From positions 62,001 to 126,000 of the forward strand of contig CAIMFV010000010.1 in the NCBI GenBank assembly GCA_903840435.1: 64,000 nucleotides of DNA, given 5' to 3'. Shown here in pieces: positions 1 to 9,414 of this stretch; position 1 is the stretch's first letter; each line of letters starts with the position of its first letter. The position numbers were made by a program, and so were the translations under genes. Source of the DNA: an uncultured Caulobacterales bacterium (GTDB taxonomy: Bacteria; Pseudomonadota; Alphaproteobacteria; Caulobacterales; Caulobacteraceae). The notes under the pieces were generated by a model. That model worked only from the letters and a program-made list of their open reading frames with translations, was not told the origin of the DNA and made no database searches.

Positions 1-893
1 ACGCCTTCGACGTCTGCCAAGAGTCCGACGGCGTGGGAGAGGCCGGAATCGCGCAGGTTCGGCAAATCGATCTGACTGGGGTCGCCAGTGACCGCCATGC
101 GCGCGCCGTCGCCAAGCCGCGTCAGCACCATCTTCATTTGCAGCCGCGTGGCGTTCTGGGCCTCGTCGACAATAATATAGGCGTGGCTCAAGGTTCGACC
201 GCGCAAAAATGCAATTGGCGCCACCTCGATTTCACCCTTGTCCCGCCGACGCTCCAGCGCATCCCGACCCATAAGATCGGACAGGGCCTCCCAGATCGGG
301 GCCAAATAGGGATCAACCTTGTCTTTCAGGTCGCCGGGCAGAAATCCGAGGCGCTCTCCGGCCTCGACGGCGGGTCGGGTGACGATCAAGCGCTCAATCG
401 CGCCCTTGGCGAGCAAGGATACGCCATGGGCGACCGCCAGAAAGGTCTTTCCGGTACCGGCTGGGCCGACACCAAAAACCAGGTCATAGGTGCTAAGCGC
501 CTCTAGATACCGGGCTTGGGCCTCGGTCTTCGGCGCAACCAGCCCTTTGCGGCCCACCGGCATGGCCGGACGCACCCCGGTCACCGCGCCGATCCTTGCC
601 TCCGAAACGGCCGCGCGCACGTCGCTTTCACCCACCAAGAGCCCCGTGGCGACCCGTTCGGCCAGTCTGTCGACAGCGCGCCGGGCACTGGCGCGCGCCG
701 GAGCATCGCCACGCACCCGCACACCGCCGCCCGGGGTTTCCACCAGCACATTCAAGCCGTCTTCAATCAAGGCGGCGTGGCGTCCACTGGGTCCGGCCAC
801 CGCACGGCATTGGGCATCATCCAACGGAATAAAGTCTTCGCCTCCGCGCGCGCCGCGACCTCCAGGACGGACGAGATCAGCGCCGGTCTTCAT
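1..893 (-). CDS. phoH: PhoH family ATPase, C-terminus beyond window
   Basis: This is a PhoH-type P-loop ATPase, a family linked to phosphate stress and RNA metabolism, probably cytosolic. The frame is open from the ATG at 893 to the window edge, about 297 codons, so the C-terminal end is missing. A Walker A motif (GPAGTGKT) lies near residues 141-148. Further on are a Walker B segment (VDEAQNA) and the family block [11 protein letters not shown]. The start overlaps the miaB stop by four bases (ATGA), which implies translational coupling. The order miaB-phoH, usually followed by ybeY and a CorC-type gene, is standard in alphaproteobacteria. The identity is firm; the biochemical role is only known for the family in general terms. 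Confidence 0.93.
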   Translation of the reverse strand, partial: MKTGADLVRPGGRGARGGEDFIPLDDAQCRAVAGPSGRHAALIEDGLNVLVETPGGGVRVRGDAPARASARRAVDRLAERVATGLLVGESDVRAAVSEARIGAVTGVRPAMPVGRKGLVAPKTEAQARYLEALSTYDLVFGVGPAGTGKTFLAVAHGVSLLAKGAIERLIVTRPAVEAGERLGFLPGDLKDKVDPYLAPIWEALSDLMGRDALERRRDKGEIEVAPIAFLRGRTLSHAYIIVDEAQNATRLQMKMVLTRLGDGARMAVTGDPSQIDLPNLRDSGLSHAVGLLADVEG

Positions 894-2260
894 AAAAGCC
901 GCCCCACCAGACTATTGGGCCCTTGATCGATAATGGCGACGGGGCGAACCTCTCCGAGCAGGCTCGGGTCTGCCTCTGCCCACACCGATTGCAGCCAGGG
1001 CGTCCGCCCGATCAGTTGGCCTTCGTGGCGCCCGACACGCTCGAACAACACATCGAGGGTTTGGCCAAGCTTCGAGGCATTAAAGGCCGCGCGCTGGGCA
1101 TCTAACAGGTCGTTGAGGCGAACCAGGCGCTCGGACTTCACCTCCTCCGGAACCTGTTCGGTTTCCGTCGCTGCGGGCGTGCCCGGTCGCCGGGAATACT
1201 TAAAGCTGAAGGCGCTGGCGTAAGACACCTCGGCGATCAGGTCCAAGGTCGCTTGAAAATCGGCTTCCGTCTCACCAGGAAATCCGACAATGAAGTCGCC
1301 GGAGAGCGCGAGGTCAGGCCTAGTCCGCCGCAGCCGCTCAACCAATCGCACATAGTCGGATGCCGCGTGGCGCCGGTTCATGGCCGCCAAGATCTTATCC
1401 GATCCGGATTGGACTGGAAGGTGCAAATAGGGCATCAACTGGGGCAGGTCCGCATGGGCGGCGATCAAATCATCGGTCATGTCGTTTGGATGGCTGGTGG
1501 TATAACGAATCCGCTCCACGCCTTTGATCTTCGCTAGTCGATAGGCGAGATCGGCCAAGCGCGCAGCCCCTGTGGGGTGGTCGGGCGCGGCGCCGTGATA
1601 GGCGTTGACATTTTGGCCCAGCAGGGTGATTTCGCGCACCCCGCGCTCAGCCAGGCGCTCCGCCTCGGCCAAGATCGCCGCCACGGGGCGCGAAAACTCC
1701 GCCCCGCGCGTATAGGGCACCACGCAAAAGGCACAAAACTTATCGCAACCTTCCTGCACCGTCAGAAAGGCTGTCGGCCCGGGCGCCTCGCGCCGCTCGG
1801 GCAGGGCGGAAAATTTCGCTGCGGGCTCGAAGTCCGCCGCCAGGTCGCCGGGCGCGCTTGGGCCGGATTTCCTTTGGCGGGCACGGGCGGCAAGCTCGGG
1901 CAAGCGATGGTAGGACTGGGGCCCGATGACCATATCGGCCACAGGCGCGCGGCGCAGGATTTCATCGCCTTCAGCCTGAGCGACGCAGCCGGTCACCGCG
2001 ACGAGCACCTGTTCGCCGTCCTGACGCTCGACCTTCATGTCACGTAGACGACCAAGATCGGAGAAGAGCTTCTCCGTCGCCTTCTCGCGAATATGGCAGG
2101 TATTGATCAAAACCAGATCGGCGTCTTCCGGCCCATGGCTAAGCGAATAGCCGTCCTGTTCTAAAAGGTCGACCATCCGCTCGCTGTCATAGACATTCAT
2201 CTGACAGCCATAGGTCTTGACGTGCAGGCGCTTGCCGAGGTTCGGCTTCGGTTCGGTCAT
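890..2260 (-). CDS. miaB: tRNA-2-methylthio-N6-dimethylallyladenosine synthase
   Basis: MiaB is a radical-SAM methylthiotransferase that adds the 2-methylthio group to i6A37 in tRNAs reading UNN codons. The 456-residue product has the three N-terminal cluster cysteines (C19, C55, C92). The radical-SAM triad CxxxCxxC lies at C172, C176 and C179, and a TRAM-type domain ends the protein. The ATG start overlaps the fur stop (ATGA) and the stop overlaps the phoH start, so the three genes are almost certainly one transcript. Length and motifs are normal for the family. Confidence 0.97.
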   Translation of the reverse strand: MTEPKPNLGKRLHVKTYGCQMNVYDSERMVDLLEQDGYSLSHGPEDADLVLINTCHIREKATEKLFSDLGRLRDMKVERQDGEQVLVAVTGCVAQAEGDEILRRAPVADMVIGPQSYHRLPELAARARQRKSGPSAPGDLAADFEPAAKFSALPERREAPGPTAFLTVQEGCDKFCAFCVVPYTRGAEFSRPVAAILAEAERLAERGVREITLLGQNVNAYHGAAPDHPTGAARLADLAYRLAKIKGVERIRYTTSHPNDMTDDLIAAHADLPQLMPYLHLPVQSGSDKILAAMNRRHAASDYVRLVERLRRTRPDLALSGDFIVGFPGETEADFQATLDLIAEVSYASAFSFKYSRRPGTPAATETEQVPEEVKSERLVRLNDLLDAQRAAFNASKLGQTLDVLFERVGRHEGQLIGRTPWLQSVWAEADPSLLGEVRPVAIIDQGPNSLVGRLL

Positions 2261-2682
2261 AAGGTCTCAGCTTCTTGCGGGTCTAGGGGCGCCCCATAGA
2301 GCTCCAAACGATGGCCAACCAGCCGATAGCCCAAGCGCCGCGCAATGGCTTCTTGCAGGCGCTCAATCTCCTCATCGACAAACTCAATGACCTTACCAGA
2401 ACGGGTGTCGATCAGATGGTCGTGATGATCGTCGGTGGCCTCTTCATAGCGGGAGCGACCGTCGCGGAAGTCGAGCCGAGCGATGATCCCCGATTCCTCA
2501 AATAGGCGGACTGTCCGGTACACCGTGGCGATTGAAATATTGGCGTCGAGCCGTGCCGCGCGCCGATAAAGCTCTTCCACATCCGGGTGATCGTCAGCCT
2601 GGCTCAGCACGCGGGCCACCACCCGCCGCTGATCGGTCATCCGGAGATTTTTCTCCGCGCACAGCTTTTCAATCCGGTCCAC
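2257..2682 (-). CDS. fur: Fur family metal-responsive repressor
   Basis: This 141-residue protein belongs to the ferric uptake regulator family: a dimeric repressor with an N-terminal winged helix and a C-terminal metal-binding dimerisation domain. The DNA-recognition segment ([16 protein letters not shown], around residues 50-65) and the histidine-rich metal motif HHDHLI (around residues 86-91) are visible. There is no C-terminal CxxC pair, as in many alphaproteobacterial Fur and Mur proteins, so iron versus manganese as ligand cannot be settled here. The start is GTG at 2682, with an AGGAG sequence 11 bases upstream. It sits between rimI and miaB, the usual alphaproteobacterial order. Confidence 0.92.
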   Translation of the reverse strand: MDRIEKLCAEKNLRMTDQRRVVARVLSQADDHPDVEELYRRAARLDANISIATVYRTVRLFEESGIIARLDFRDGRSRYEEATDDHHDHLIDTRSGKVIEFVDEEIERLQEAIARRLGYRLVGHRLELYGAPLDPQEAETL

Positions 2683-2723
2683 GGGTGTGTGGGCTCCTGT
2701 TCGGCTTCTTGGCTACAATAGGC

Positions 2724-3197
2724 TCAACCGGGCGCGCTGTTAAGAAGAAGCCGCAAGATCACCGCATCCACAGGCGGCCCCTCGCCCGAATAATAGCCAG
2801 ACCGACGCCCTGCCGGTTGAAATCCGAGGCCTTGATACAAAGCCAAGGCGGCCAAATTGGTTTCTGCCACCTCCAACCAAAGATCGATTACGCCATGGCC
2901 AGCCAGGGCGGCGATGGCCTTTTTGAGCAGTCTTTGCGCCACGCCACGGCGCCGCGCGCTTGGCGCCACGGCGAGTGTCAGGACCTCAGCCTCGTCAACC
3001 ACCGACCGGACAAAAACAAGGCCGACGGCTGATGCGCCTTGAAAGGCGAGCCAAGCCCGGGCGCCCGGCGTAAAAAGCGCGGCAAAATCTTGCGCGCGCC
3101 AGGGCTTTTCAAACGCGCGCGCATGCAGGCTGGCAAGCGCCTCAAGATCTGCGGGCCCGGCGGGATCAACTTCGACGAGGCGAAGGGCGTCAGCCAT
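2724..3197 (-). CDS. rimI: GNAT acetyltransferase, ribosomal protein S18-alanine N-acetyltransferase type
   Basis: This is a 157-residue GNAT-fold acetyltransferase placed directly after tsaB, where RimI normally lies. RimI acetylates the N-terminal alanine of ribosomal protein S18. The acetyl-CoA loop is RRRGVAQRLL, preceded by the beta-4 strand VLTLAVAPSAR, and the C-terminal NLAALALYQGLGF block is typical. I place the start at the ATG at 3197 rather than at the upstream extension to 3308, because the upstream part would run deep into tsaB and resembles no GNAT N-terminus. With this start the gene overlaps the tsaB stop by eight bases. Specificity for S18 is inferred from context. Confidence 0.85.
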   Translation of the reverse strand: MADALRLVEVDPAGPADLEALASLHARAFEKPWRAQDFAALFTPGARAWLAFQGASAVGLVFVRSVVDEAEVLTLAVAPSARRRGVAQRLLKKAIAALAGHGVIDLWLEVAETNLAALALYQGLGFQPAGRRSGYYSGEGPPVDAVILRLLLNSAPG

Positions 3198-3873
3198 GGG
3201 CGCCTTGGCTGGCGCGCTTATGAGGATTTGGCGCCCGCACATCCGGGGCCCGAAGATAGAGCGGCCGGGGGCCTGCCAATGGCGCGGGCTGACGCGCGCA
3301 AAGGTCAAGCACCGACTTCGGCGTCGGGGCCGCTAAGGGAATGGCCGCGCCCCATCCGAGAACGGCAACCAGGCGCTCCGCCTCCGGTCCGACGACGACG
3401 CCGGGCTCGCCCTGCAAGAGCTCTTGCCATTTGGCGATAAGATCTCCCGGCTCGCCAAGATCGGGTGCAGTGACCGCTTGGCCGTCGCGAAAGGCTTGGC
3501 AGAACCATTGCTCGCCACGGGAGGGAATGGCAGCGAGGGTGACGCCCCGCGGTTGCGGGGTGTCTTGGGCCAAGGCCTCGAGGCTGGAGACGCCCACGCA
3601 GCCAATGCCAAGGGCTGAGGCGAGACATTTGGCGAAGGCCAGTCCAACGCGCACGCCGGTAAAGGACCCCGGCCCGACGGTGACGCCAATGCGGTTGAGC
3701 TCCCTGGGACGCAGGCCTGCGCGCCCCAACAGCGCCTCGACCTGGGGCGCCAAGCTTTCTTGATGTCCGCGCTCAAGGAAGACCTGCTCTGACACGTCGC
3801 CCGTGGGCGTGCGCACGGCAGTCATGCAGGCGCCGAGGCAAAGGTCGAGCACCAGAAGCCGTGAGTCAGACAC
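3190..3873 (-). CDS. tsaB: tRNA t6A37 biosynthesis protein TsaB
   Basis: TsaB is the non-catalytic ASKHA-fold partner of TsaD in making N6-threonylcarbamoyladenosine at position 37 of ANN-decoding tRNAs. The 227-residue product starts with the family pattern LLVLDLCLGACMTAV. It carries the conserved GVTVGPGSFTGVRVGLAFAK block around residues 62-81, the segment contacting TsaD and TsaE. The start is GTG at 3873. It overlaps rimI at its 3' end. Length is normal for a TsaB. Confidence 0.94.
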   Translation of the reverse strand: MSDSRLLVLDLCLGACMTAVRTPTGDVSEQVFLERGHQESLAPQVEALLGRAGLRPRELNRIGVTVGPGSFTGVRVGLAFAKCLASALGIGCVGVSSLEALAQDTPQPRGVTLAAIPSRGEQWFCQAFRDGQAVTAPDLGEPGDLIAKWQELLQGEPGVVVGPEAERLVAVLGWGAAIPLAAPTPKSVLDLCARQPAPLAGPRPLYLRAPDVRAPNPHKRASQGAHG

Positions 3874-3912
3874 GCAAGCGCTCGCTCAGAATCCTAACGG
3901 CAGCTTTGGGTT

Positions 3913-4482
3913 TCAAAGGCTTTGCTCGACCGCCGTAACTTCCGGCACGTAGTGTTTAAGCATTTTCTCAACGCCCGACTTAAGGGTCGCTGAGGAGGAC
4001 GGGCAGCCCGAGCAGGCGCCGCGCATATGCAGATAGACAATGCCCGTACCCACATCGAAGCGGTCAAACAGAATATCACCGCCGTCCTGGGCCACCGCCG
4101 GACGAATGCGCTGATCGAGTAGATCTTTGATTTCTTCCACGATTTGGGCGGCATCGCCCTCGTAAACCTGTTCGACGGCGGCCTCTGGGGCCCCATCGGT
4201 CAAGAGCGGCCGCTCGAGGGTAAAATGATCCATCACGGCCGCAAGGATTGGCGCCTTGAGGTGACGCCAGTCTTGGTCGGGTCCCGCCTTGGTGACGGTC
4301 AGAAAATCACTGCCCAGATAGACCCGCACCACCCCGTCAATTTCAAACAGCGCCTTGACCAAGGGTGAAACCTCGGCCTCAGCCGCCGTGCGAAACTCCA
4401 AAGGGCCCCATTCGGACACAGCGCGCCCGGGAATGAACTTCAGGGTTTCAGGATTGGGGGTGGCTTCGGTTTGGATGAACAT
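3913..4482 (-). CDS. NifU family Fe-S cluster scaffold/carrier
   Basis: This 189-residue protein has an N-terminal Nfu_N (Scaffold) domain beginning MFIQTEATPNPETLKF and a C-terminal NifU-like domain with the CxxC motif (CSGCPSSS) that binds a bridging [4Fe-4S] cluster. Such Nfu proteins pass Fe-S clusters to target enzymes; MiaB, encoded nearby, is a plausible client (inference). I use the ATG at 4482 because homologues begin with MFIQTE. The 56 codons upstream look like leader sequence. The gene lies just upstream of tsaB, with a 39-base gap. A strong terminator from the previous unit lies about 115 bases before the start, so the gene should have its own promoter. Confidence 0.93.
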   Translation of the reverse strand: MFIQTEATPNPETLKFIPGRAVSEWGPLEFRTAAEAEVSPLVKALFEIDGVVRVYLGSDFLTVTKAGPDQDWRHLKAPILAAVMDHFTLERPLLTDGAPEAAVEQVYEGDAAQIVEEIKDLLDQRIRPAVAQDGGDILFDRFDVGTGIVYLHMRGACSGCPSSSATLKSGVEKMLKHYVPEVTAVEQSL

Positions 4483-4598
4483 GGGGGCTCGATTGTGCAG
4501 ACCGGCAAAGAGGCTCTCCCCATCAAATGGTCCCCAAACCGCGCTCTGGCAAGCCCAAGGGCTTCTTTGAGCCCCGCTTCTGGGAGACTTCGTCGCGC

Positions 4599-4637
4599 AA
4601 AAGAAAACCCGACCGCCAGCGAAAGCCGACGATCGGG
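4599..4637 (-). terminator. Strong Rho-independent terminator downstream of lolA
   Basis: Read on the minus strand, the arm at 4637-4625 pairs over all 13 positions with 4620-4608, counting three G-U pairs. The loop is the four bases TTTC, and TTTTCTTTT (4607-4599) follows directly. This is a textbook intrinsic terminator. It ends either the ftsK-lolA transcript or a small RNA started after lolA. Confidence 0.85.
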
Positions 4638-4748
4638 TCAGTTGTTTCAATCACGCCGACGCCGGGAGGGGATGGGGTCCGGCACGGTGACCGAGTTTCG
4701 CCAAGCAGCGCAACTCGGAACGTGATGAATTTGCCACGCCTCCGTCGG
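4599..4748 (-). ncRNA. Candidate structured small RNA or lolA 3' UTR
   Basis: About 150 bases on the minus strand separate the lolA stop from the strong terminator. They contain a stem of CCGAGTT pairing with AACTCGG (4718-4712 with 4697-4691), continued by CGC/GCG after one mismatch and closed by a six-base loop. Possible promoter elements are a TATAAG at 4762-4757 and a TTGACG at 4756-4751, but neither has a well-placed good partner. I matched this to no known family (it lacks the SRP RNA core). It may equally be the long 3' UTR of lolA, so confidence is low. Confidence 0.3.
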
Positions 4749-4799
4749 CTCGTCAACTTATAACAATAAATTTCTTGCGTGTTGCCAAACTGTCACGAT

Positions 4800-5435
4800 T
4801 CAGGGTTTCGTGGCCTTGGCCTTTCGAGGGTCTTGCAGCACAAAGAGATCGGGATCCGGGTCGGTAACCCGCTCTAAAGGACCGAGAGCCACCTGGGTGC
4901 GCGCACCCTGGGCGTCCGTCACCACCCACCCCGTCAAGGTGAGGGGTTGGTCCGAAAACATCAGGGTGATGGCGCCAGCGGACCGGCGACGACTATCCCG
5001 GGCGGTGACGCTAAAACCACGCTCTTCCTGGGCCAGTCCGGTGATTTCCACTCCCTTGTCGAGCCGCACGTCCTTGCCGAGAAAAAGGCCGAGCGGCGTG
5101 AAGCCCAGGGGATAGCCGTCAAAGGTTTTCAGGCGCTTGTCCCAGACCAAGACGTGCTTGCCGTCGGCGACGACCAAAAGGCCGGAGGGCGGTTCATATT
5201 CAAAGCGCGCCCGGCCCGGCCGCTTCAGCCACAAAACCCCGCTCGACATGACGCCTTGCGGGTCCATCTGATTAAACCGCGCCTTGACCGAGCTTAAGCC
5301 GGTCAAATAGGCATTGACCGCCGCGAGCTTTTGGCGCGCCTCCGCTGAAAGGGCTTCGCTCGCTTGGGCAAATGCGGACGGCGTCATAGCCGCCGCCGAG
5401 GTAAGGGCGGCAAGGATCAACAAGCGACGGCGCAT
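4800..5435 (-). CDS. lolA: Outer-membrane lipoprotein carrier LolA
   Basis: LolA is the periplasmic chaperone that ferries lipoproteins from the inner-membrane LolCDE complex to the outer membrane. The 211-residue product starts at the ATG at 5435 with MRRRLLILAALTSAAA and a likely signal-peptidase I site after SAFA. The mature part has the family pattern of a hydrophobic half-barrel: VLWLKRPGRARFEYEPP, DGKHVLVWDKRL, TGWVVTDAQGARTQV and the C-terminal DPDLFVLQDP. The longer frame to 5549 would overlap ftsK and displace the signal peptide. It follows ftsK on the same strand with a 73-base gap, as in many alphaproteobacteria. Confidence 0.92.
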   Translation of the reverse strand: MRRRLLILAALTSAAAMTPSAFAQASEALSAEARQKLAAVNAYLTGLSSVKARFNQMDPQGVMSSGVLWLKRPGRARFEYEPPSGLLVVADGKHVLVWDKRLKTFDGYPLGFTPLGLFLGKDVRLDKGVEITGLAQEERGFSVTARDSRRRSAGAITLMFSDQPLTLTGWVVTDAQGARTQVALGPLERVTDPDPDLFVLQDPRKAKATKP

Positions 5436-5508
5436 GGGCTTTGATAAACTCCGGTTGGCGGGGACTGCGCCCCCCTTTCCGGCGGATTGGGCGGGCCTTG
5501 CGTCAATT

Positions 5509-7935
5509 CTATGGCGGCGGGCCTGCGAGAATATCACGTTTTCCCGCATGATTGGCCGGGCTGACGACGCCTTCCTGCTCCATGCGCTCGATTAAGGACG
5601 CGGCGCGATTATAGCCAATTTGCAACCGGCGTTGGATGTAGGAGGTCGAGGCCTTGCGGTCCCGGGTCACCACCGCCACGGCTTGGTCATAGAGATCATC
5701 GCCCGAACCGCCGCCCAGGCCACCATCGTCTGCACCCCCTTCGCCATCCTCATCGGCGCCGGCCGTTATGTCTTCGAGGTAGGTCGGCTCGCCTTGGCGG
5801 CGCAAGAAGGTCGCCACTTCCTCGACCTCGGCATCAGAAACAAAGGGTCCATGCAGGCGGGTGATCCGACCGCCGCCCGCCATATAGAGCATGTCGCCTT
5901 GGCCCAGCAGTTGTTCAGCGCCCTGTTCGCCAAGAATGGTGCGGGCGTCGATTTTCGAGGTGACCTGGAAACTGATCCGTGTGGGGAAGTTGGCCTTGAT
6001 GGTGCCGGTGATCACATCGACCGAAGGCCTTTGCGTCGCCATAATCAGGTGGATCCCAGCAGCCCGCGCCATCTGTGCCAAGCGTTGGACCGCGCCTTCG
6101 ATATCCTTGCCCGCCACCATCATCAGATCGGCGACCTCGTCAATCACGACCACCAGATAGGGCATGGGTTCAGGGCGCACGGTCTCGGTTTCATAGACGG
6201 GCTTGCCCTGCTCATCGAAACCGGTTTGCACGGTGCGCTCAAAATGCTCCGAGCGGGCCAGCGCCTCGCGGGCCTTTTCGTTGAACCCGCCGATATTGCG
6301 CACGCCGATCTTCGACATTCGCCGATAGCGGTCCTCCATCTCCTTGACCGTCCATTTCAACGCCACAATGGCCTTCTTTGGATCGGTGACCACCGGGGCC
6401 AAAAGATGGGGAATGCCGTCATAGACCGACAACTCCAGCATTTTCGGATCGATCATGATGAAGCGGCATTGGTCGGGAGACAGCCGGTAGAGGATCGACA
6501 AGATCATGGCATTGACCCCGACCGATTTGCCCGAGCCCGTGGTGCCTGCAATCAAGAGGTGGGGCATGCGCGCCAAATCGGCGACATAGGGTTCGCCGCC
6601 AATGGTCTCGCCCAAAGCGACGGGAAGCGCGGAAGCCGTCTTTTCATAATCTGCGGACGCCAACAGATCGCGCAGGTACACCGTATCGCGGCGGGGATTG
6701 GGCAGTTCCACGCCAATGGCGTTGCGCCCCTGAACAACCGAGACCCGGCAGGCCCTGGCGCTCATCGACCGGGCAATATCGTCCGACAAGGCCACCACGC
6801 GGCTGTGTTTCACCCCTGGCGCTGGCGAAAACTCATAGAGCGTCACCACCGGACCCGGCCTGATCTGGTCAATGTGTCCCTTTACGCCAAACTCAAACAG
6901 CACGGTTTCCAACAGGCGCGCATTCTGCCGGAGGGCCTCTTCATCGATCGAGCTCATCCGCGCCTTTGGTTTCGCCAGCATCGACAGTTCCGGCAGGCGA
7001 AAGCCGTTGGGTGCAACAAATTCAAACGTCGCCTGATTTTCCCGAATCTCGCGGCTCGAGGTCTTTAACGACTTCGGGCTGGCAACCTGCGGGGTTGAGA
7101 CCGGTGGGGACGCGAGATCAAACGGTGGCGCGTCAGTTGACGCGTCGGACATGGCGTCAGCCACCACAGGCTTAAGATCGCCAGTCGCAGCCTTTTCGCG
7201 CTTTGGCCGCGCAGCCCGGGCGGCTGTCGGGGCTTCAGGTTCACCTCTGGAACCGCCGCGCTCACGCGCCGCTGTTCGGCTGGCGCCTTGGCGGATCAGA
7301 TCACCAAGGCTGGCCAGATCCTGGCCCAACCGGACCAGCTCCTTCACGCCCGCGCCGCTGGCGCGATAGAGGGTGAAGGCTGCGGCTAGGGAGAAGAGGA
7401 AGCCTGCGAGCCCGCGCGACCAAGGCGCGCCAATTTGCGCCAGACCCCAACTGACCAATCCGCAAAGACTATCGCCCCAAAGTCCGCCAAGCCCGACCGG
7501 CAGTGGCCAAATCTTGGGCGGCTGCGGTCCGGCCAGGGCGGCGGCCAACAATAGCGACCCCGCCAAGCCGAGCCAGAACCGCCGGCGCACCCGTGGCGCA
7601 TCTTGAACAACATCGCGCAAACCCGCTTGCGCCACACCTGCGGCCATCAGGCTCGCGGCCAGACAAAGCCCCGCCAAACCCAAGGACTGTAAAGCCAGGT
7701 CTGCAATCGTGGCGCCGAGCCCGCCAAGCAAATTGTGGGCGCGGTCAGCGGAAGACACGTTCAGACTGGGGTCCGTCGCCTGGGAGGTGGCAATGGCCAA
7801 GGCGAGGCCGACGCCTGCCATAGCGGCTACGCCGCCGCGCAAGCGAATGGCGATCGGTTGATCCCAAACATAGGCATAGGCGTCGAAGAGCCGAATAAGC
7901 CAAGGGTCGGTTCGATCGGCCGCAAGATGGGCCAT
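5509..7935 (-). CDS. ftsK: DNA translocase FtsK
   Basis: FtsK is the septal DNA pump that clears and aligns chromosome dimers for XerCD at division. The 808-residue protein has several N-terminal membrane segments (about residues 33-190) and a Pro/Ala/Arg-rich linker (about 220-300). The motor domain has Walker A GTTGSGKS at 464-471 and Walker [11 protein letters not shown]. The C-terminal gamma winged helix ([24 protein letters not shown]) recognises KOPS sites. The linker is short compared with E. coli FtsK, as is usual in this class. A CtrA-box-like sequence lies 58-73 bases upstream of the start. Confidence 0.97.
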   Translation of the reverse strand: MAHLAADRTDPWLIRLFDAYAYVWDQPIAIRLRGGVAAMAGVGLALAIATSQATDPSLNVSSADRAHNLLGGLGATIADLALQSLGLAGLCLAASLMAAGVAQAGLRDVVQDAPRVRRRFWLGLAGSLLLAAALAGPQPPKIWPLPVGLGGLWGDSLCGLVSWGLAQIGAPWSRGLAGFLFSLAAAFTLYRASGAGVKELVRLGQDLASLGDLIRQGASRTAARERGGSRGEPEAPTAARAARPKREKAATGDLKPVVADAMSDASTDAPPFDLASPPVSTPQVASPKSLKTSSREIRENQATFEFVAPNGFRLPELSMLAKPKARMSSIDEEALRQNARLLETVLFEFGVKGHIDQIRPGPVVTLYEFSPAPGVKHSRVVALSDDIARSMSARACRVSVVQGRNAIGVELPNPRRDTVYLRDLLASADYEKTASALPVALGETIGGEPYVADLARMPHLLIAGTTGSGKSVGVNAMILSILYRLSPDQCRFIMIDPKMLELSVYDGIPHLLAPVVTDPKKAIVALKWTVKEMEDRYRRMSKIGVRNIGGFNEKAREALARSEHFERTVQTGFDEQGKPVYETETVRPEPMPYLVVVIDEVADLMMVAGKDIEGAVQRLAQMARAAGIHLIMATQRPSVDVITGTIKANFPTRISFQVTSKIDARTILGEQGAEQLLGQGDMLYMAGGGRITRLHGPFVSDAEVEEVATFLRRQGEPTYLEDITAGADEDGEGGADDGGLGGGSGDDLYDQAVAVVTRDRKASTSYIQRRLQIGYNRAASLIERMEQEGVVSPANHAGKRDILAGPPP

Positions 7936-7992
7936 GCCAAGGTCTCCGCAGACAAAATGCAGGAATGCAGACCCACCTTCGCCGGGGTGCGG

Positions 7993-8008
7993 TTAACGTC
8001 TCGTTCAC
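7993..8008. promoter_or_regulatory. CtrA-box-like motif upstream of ftsK
   Basis: The sequence TTAACGTCTCGTTCAC matches the CtrA consensus TTAA-N7-TTAA with one mismatch. It is close to the second CtrA box in the 30 kb intergenic region: both read GTTAA, two bases, TCTCGTT, one base, ACC. It lies in the 153-base divergent gap between ftsK and the UbiH-type gene. CtrA control of ftsK is an inference. Confidence 0.45.
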
Positions 8009-8088
8009 CACGCGGCGAAATGTGGCGTTTTGGCTTGGAAAATTGTCACAGGGCTGGACGCCCGCCTGCGTCGAGGCCACATAGGCTT

Positions 8089-9399
8089 ATGGCCAGATCG
8101 TCTGTAGCTTCTGGGCGTAAGGGCGCACAGCCCTTTGACCCCGCCTCCGCCCCGTTTGATGTGGTTGTCGCAGGCGCAGGACCTGCAGGCGCGACCTTGT
8201 CCTTGTGCCTCAGGGACGCAGGCTTTCGCGTCGCGCTCATTGATGGCGCGCCAAGCCCGGCGGACACAGCTGCCCCCGACACCCGCGCCAGCGCCATCGC
8301 CTATAGCGTCGCTCGGCTGTGGCGTCGTCTCGGTCTTTCGCTTGAAGGCGAGATTGGTGCGAGCCGATTAGAGCGAATTGTCGTCACGGACGGCGCGCGA
8401 CCCGGACCGGGCGCGGGAGCGGCCTTTTCCTCGCGTTTGGTCATTACCGCCGACCAAGATCTGCCTGTTGAGGATTTTGGTGAGCCGCTTGGCTGGATTG
8501 TCGAAAATCGCCGCCTGATGGCGGCACTGGAGGCCAGGCTGGAGGAAGCGGAGGCTGAGGCCGGCGCAAAGCTTGTCCGGTATCGGCCAGCCAAGGCGAT
8601 CTCTTGTGTTGATCGTGGTCCGCATGCCGAGATCAGCCTTGAAGATGGTCGTGTCTTAGGCGCCAAACTTGTCATCGCCGCCGAGGGGCGGTTGTCCAAC
8701 CTGCGGGCGAGTGCTGCCATCTCCACCTCCGGGTGGGCCTATGGGCAAACTGCGGTTTCCGCGACGGTGGTGTTGGCCGAGCCCCACGAGGGCGTGGCCT
8801 GGCAGCATTTCACCCCGACGGGCCCGGTGGCGCTCTTGCCGCTCTTGGGAAACCGCGCCTCGCTGGTCTGGACGGACAGCGCTGCGGGCGCGGCGGCCCT
8901 GTTGGAAATCCCCGACGCCGGGTTTTTGAGCCTGCTCTCGCGCCGTCTTGGTGACGGCCCTCAGGTCGTGGCCTTAGAAGGCCCGCGCCGCGCCTTTCCC
9001 CTCTCGCTCCTCAGCGCCGAACGGATGAGCGCGCCAAGGCTCGCCCTTTTGGGCGACACGGCCCACGGCGTTCACCCCTTGGCAGGGCAGGGCCTTAATC
9101 TGGGTCTTAAGGATGTGGCGGCGCTGATCGCGGTGGTGTCGGAGGCGCAATCCGTGGGCGAAGATATTGGCGCGGAGGTGACGCTCGCCCGCTATGCCCA
9201 ATGGCGTCGGTTTGACACGGCCAGTTCGATTTGGAGCGCTGACCTGATCTGGCGGCTGTTTGGCAATGATCAGCTCGGCCTCCGCGCCGCACGCGACCTG
9301 GCCCTGGCGACGGCGGGGGCTTCGTCGGCGCTACGCCGCATCCTGGCCCGCGAGGCCGGCGGCGGGCTTGGTGATCGTCCGGCAGGATTGCAGGCCTAA
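8089..9399 (+). CDS. FAD-dependent UbiH/UbiF-type hydroxylase
   Basis: This 436-residue class A flavoprotein monooxygenase resembles the ubiquinone ring hydroxylases UbiH, UbiF and UbiL. The N-terminal FAD-binding fold is VVVAGAGPAGATLSL near residue 20, and the C-terminal GD motif reads LLGDTAHGVHPLAGQGLNLG. The ATG at 8089 is chosen because it lies about 20 residues before the dinucleotide fold. The frame is open further upstream, but that stretch crosses the ftsK promoter. The gene is divergent from ftsK and convergent with glnD, only 15 bases away. Which ubiquinone ring position it acts on cannot be told from sequence alone. Confidence 0.9.
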   Translation: MARSSVASGRKGAQPFDPASAPFDVVVAGAGPAGATLSLCLRDAGFRVALIDGAPSPADTAAPDTRASAIAYSVARLWRRLGLSLEGEIGASRLERIVVTDGARPGPGAGAAFSSRLVITADQDLPVEDFGEPLGWIVENRRLMAALEARLEEAEAEAGAKLVRYRPAKAISCVDRGPHAEISLEDGRVLGAKLVIAAEGRLSNLRASAAISTSGWAYGQTAVSATVVLAEPHEGVAWQHFTPTGPVALLPLLGNRASLVWTDSAAGAAALLEIPDAGFLSLLSRRLGDGPQVVALEGPRRAFPLSLLSAERMSAPRLALLGDTAHGVHPLAGQGLNLGLKDVAALIAVVSEAQSVGEDIGAEVTLARYAQWRRFDTASSIWSADLIWRLFGNDQLGLRAARDLALATAGASSALRRILAREAGGGLGDRPAGLQA

Positions 9400-9414
9400 G
9401 CCCAACAAATGCGG

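Larger units (their letters stand above)
4483..4799. other. Intergenic region between lolA and the NifU gene
   Basis: These 317 bases hold no convincing gene. On the minus strand they contain, in order after the lolA stop, an A/T-rich stretch (about 4757-4790), a 10-bp hairpin with one mismatch at 4691-4718, a strong intrinsic terminator at 4599-4637, and then the leader of the NifU gene. The leader includes a short perfect inverted repeat (AAGCCC-AA-GGGCTT near 4553-4566). Confidence 0.7.

Noticed and set aside
4691-4718. Signal recognition particle RNA or 6S RNA in the lolA-NifU gap
   Set aside because: The hairpin lacks the conserved GGAA/AGCAG core of SRP RNA and the length and bulge layout of 6S RNA; kept only as an unassigned candidate.
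5620-7068. Long open frame (482 codons) on the plus strand opposite ftsK
   Set aside because: Its product has no recognisable domain and lies wholly antisense to a firm gene; long opposite-strand frames are expected in G+C-rich DNA.
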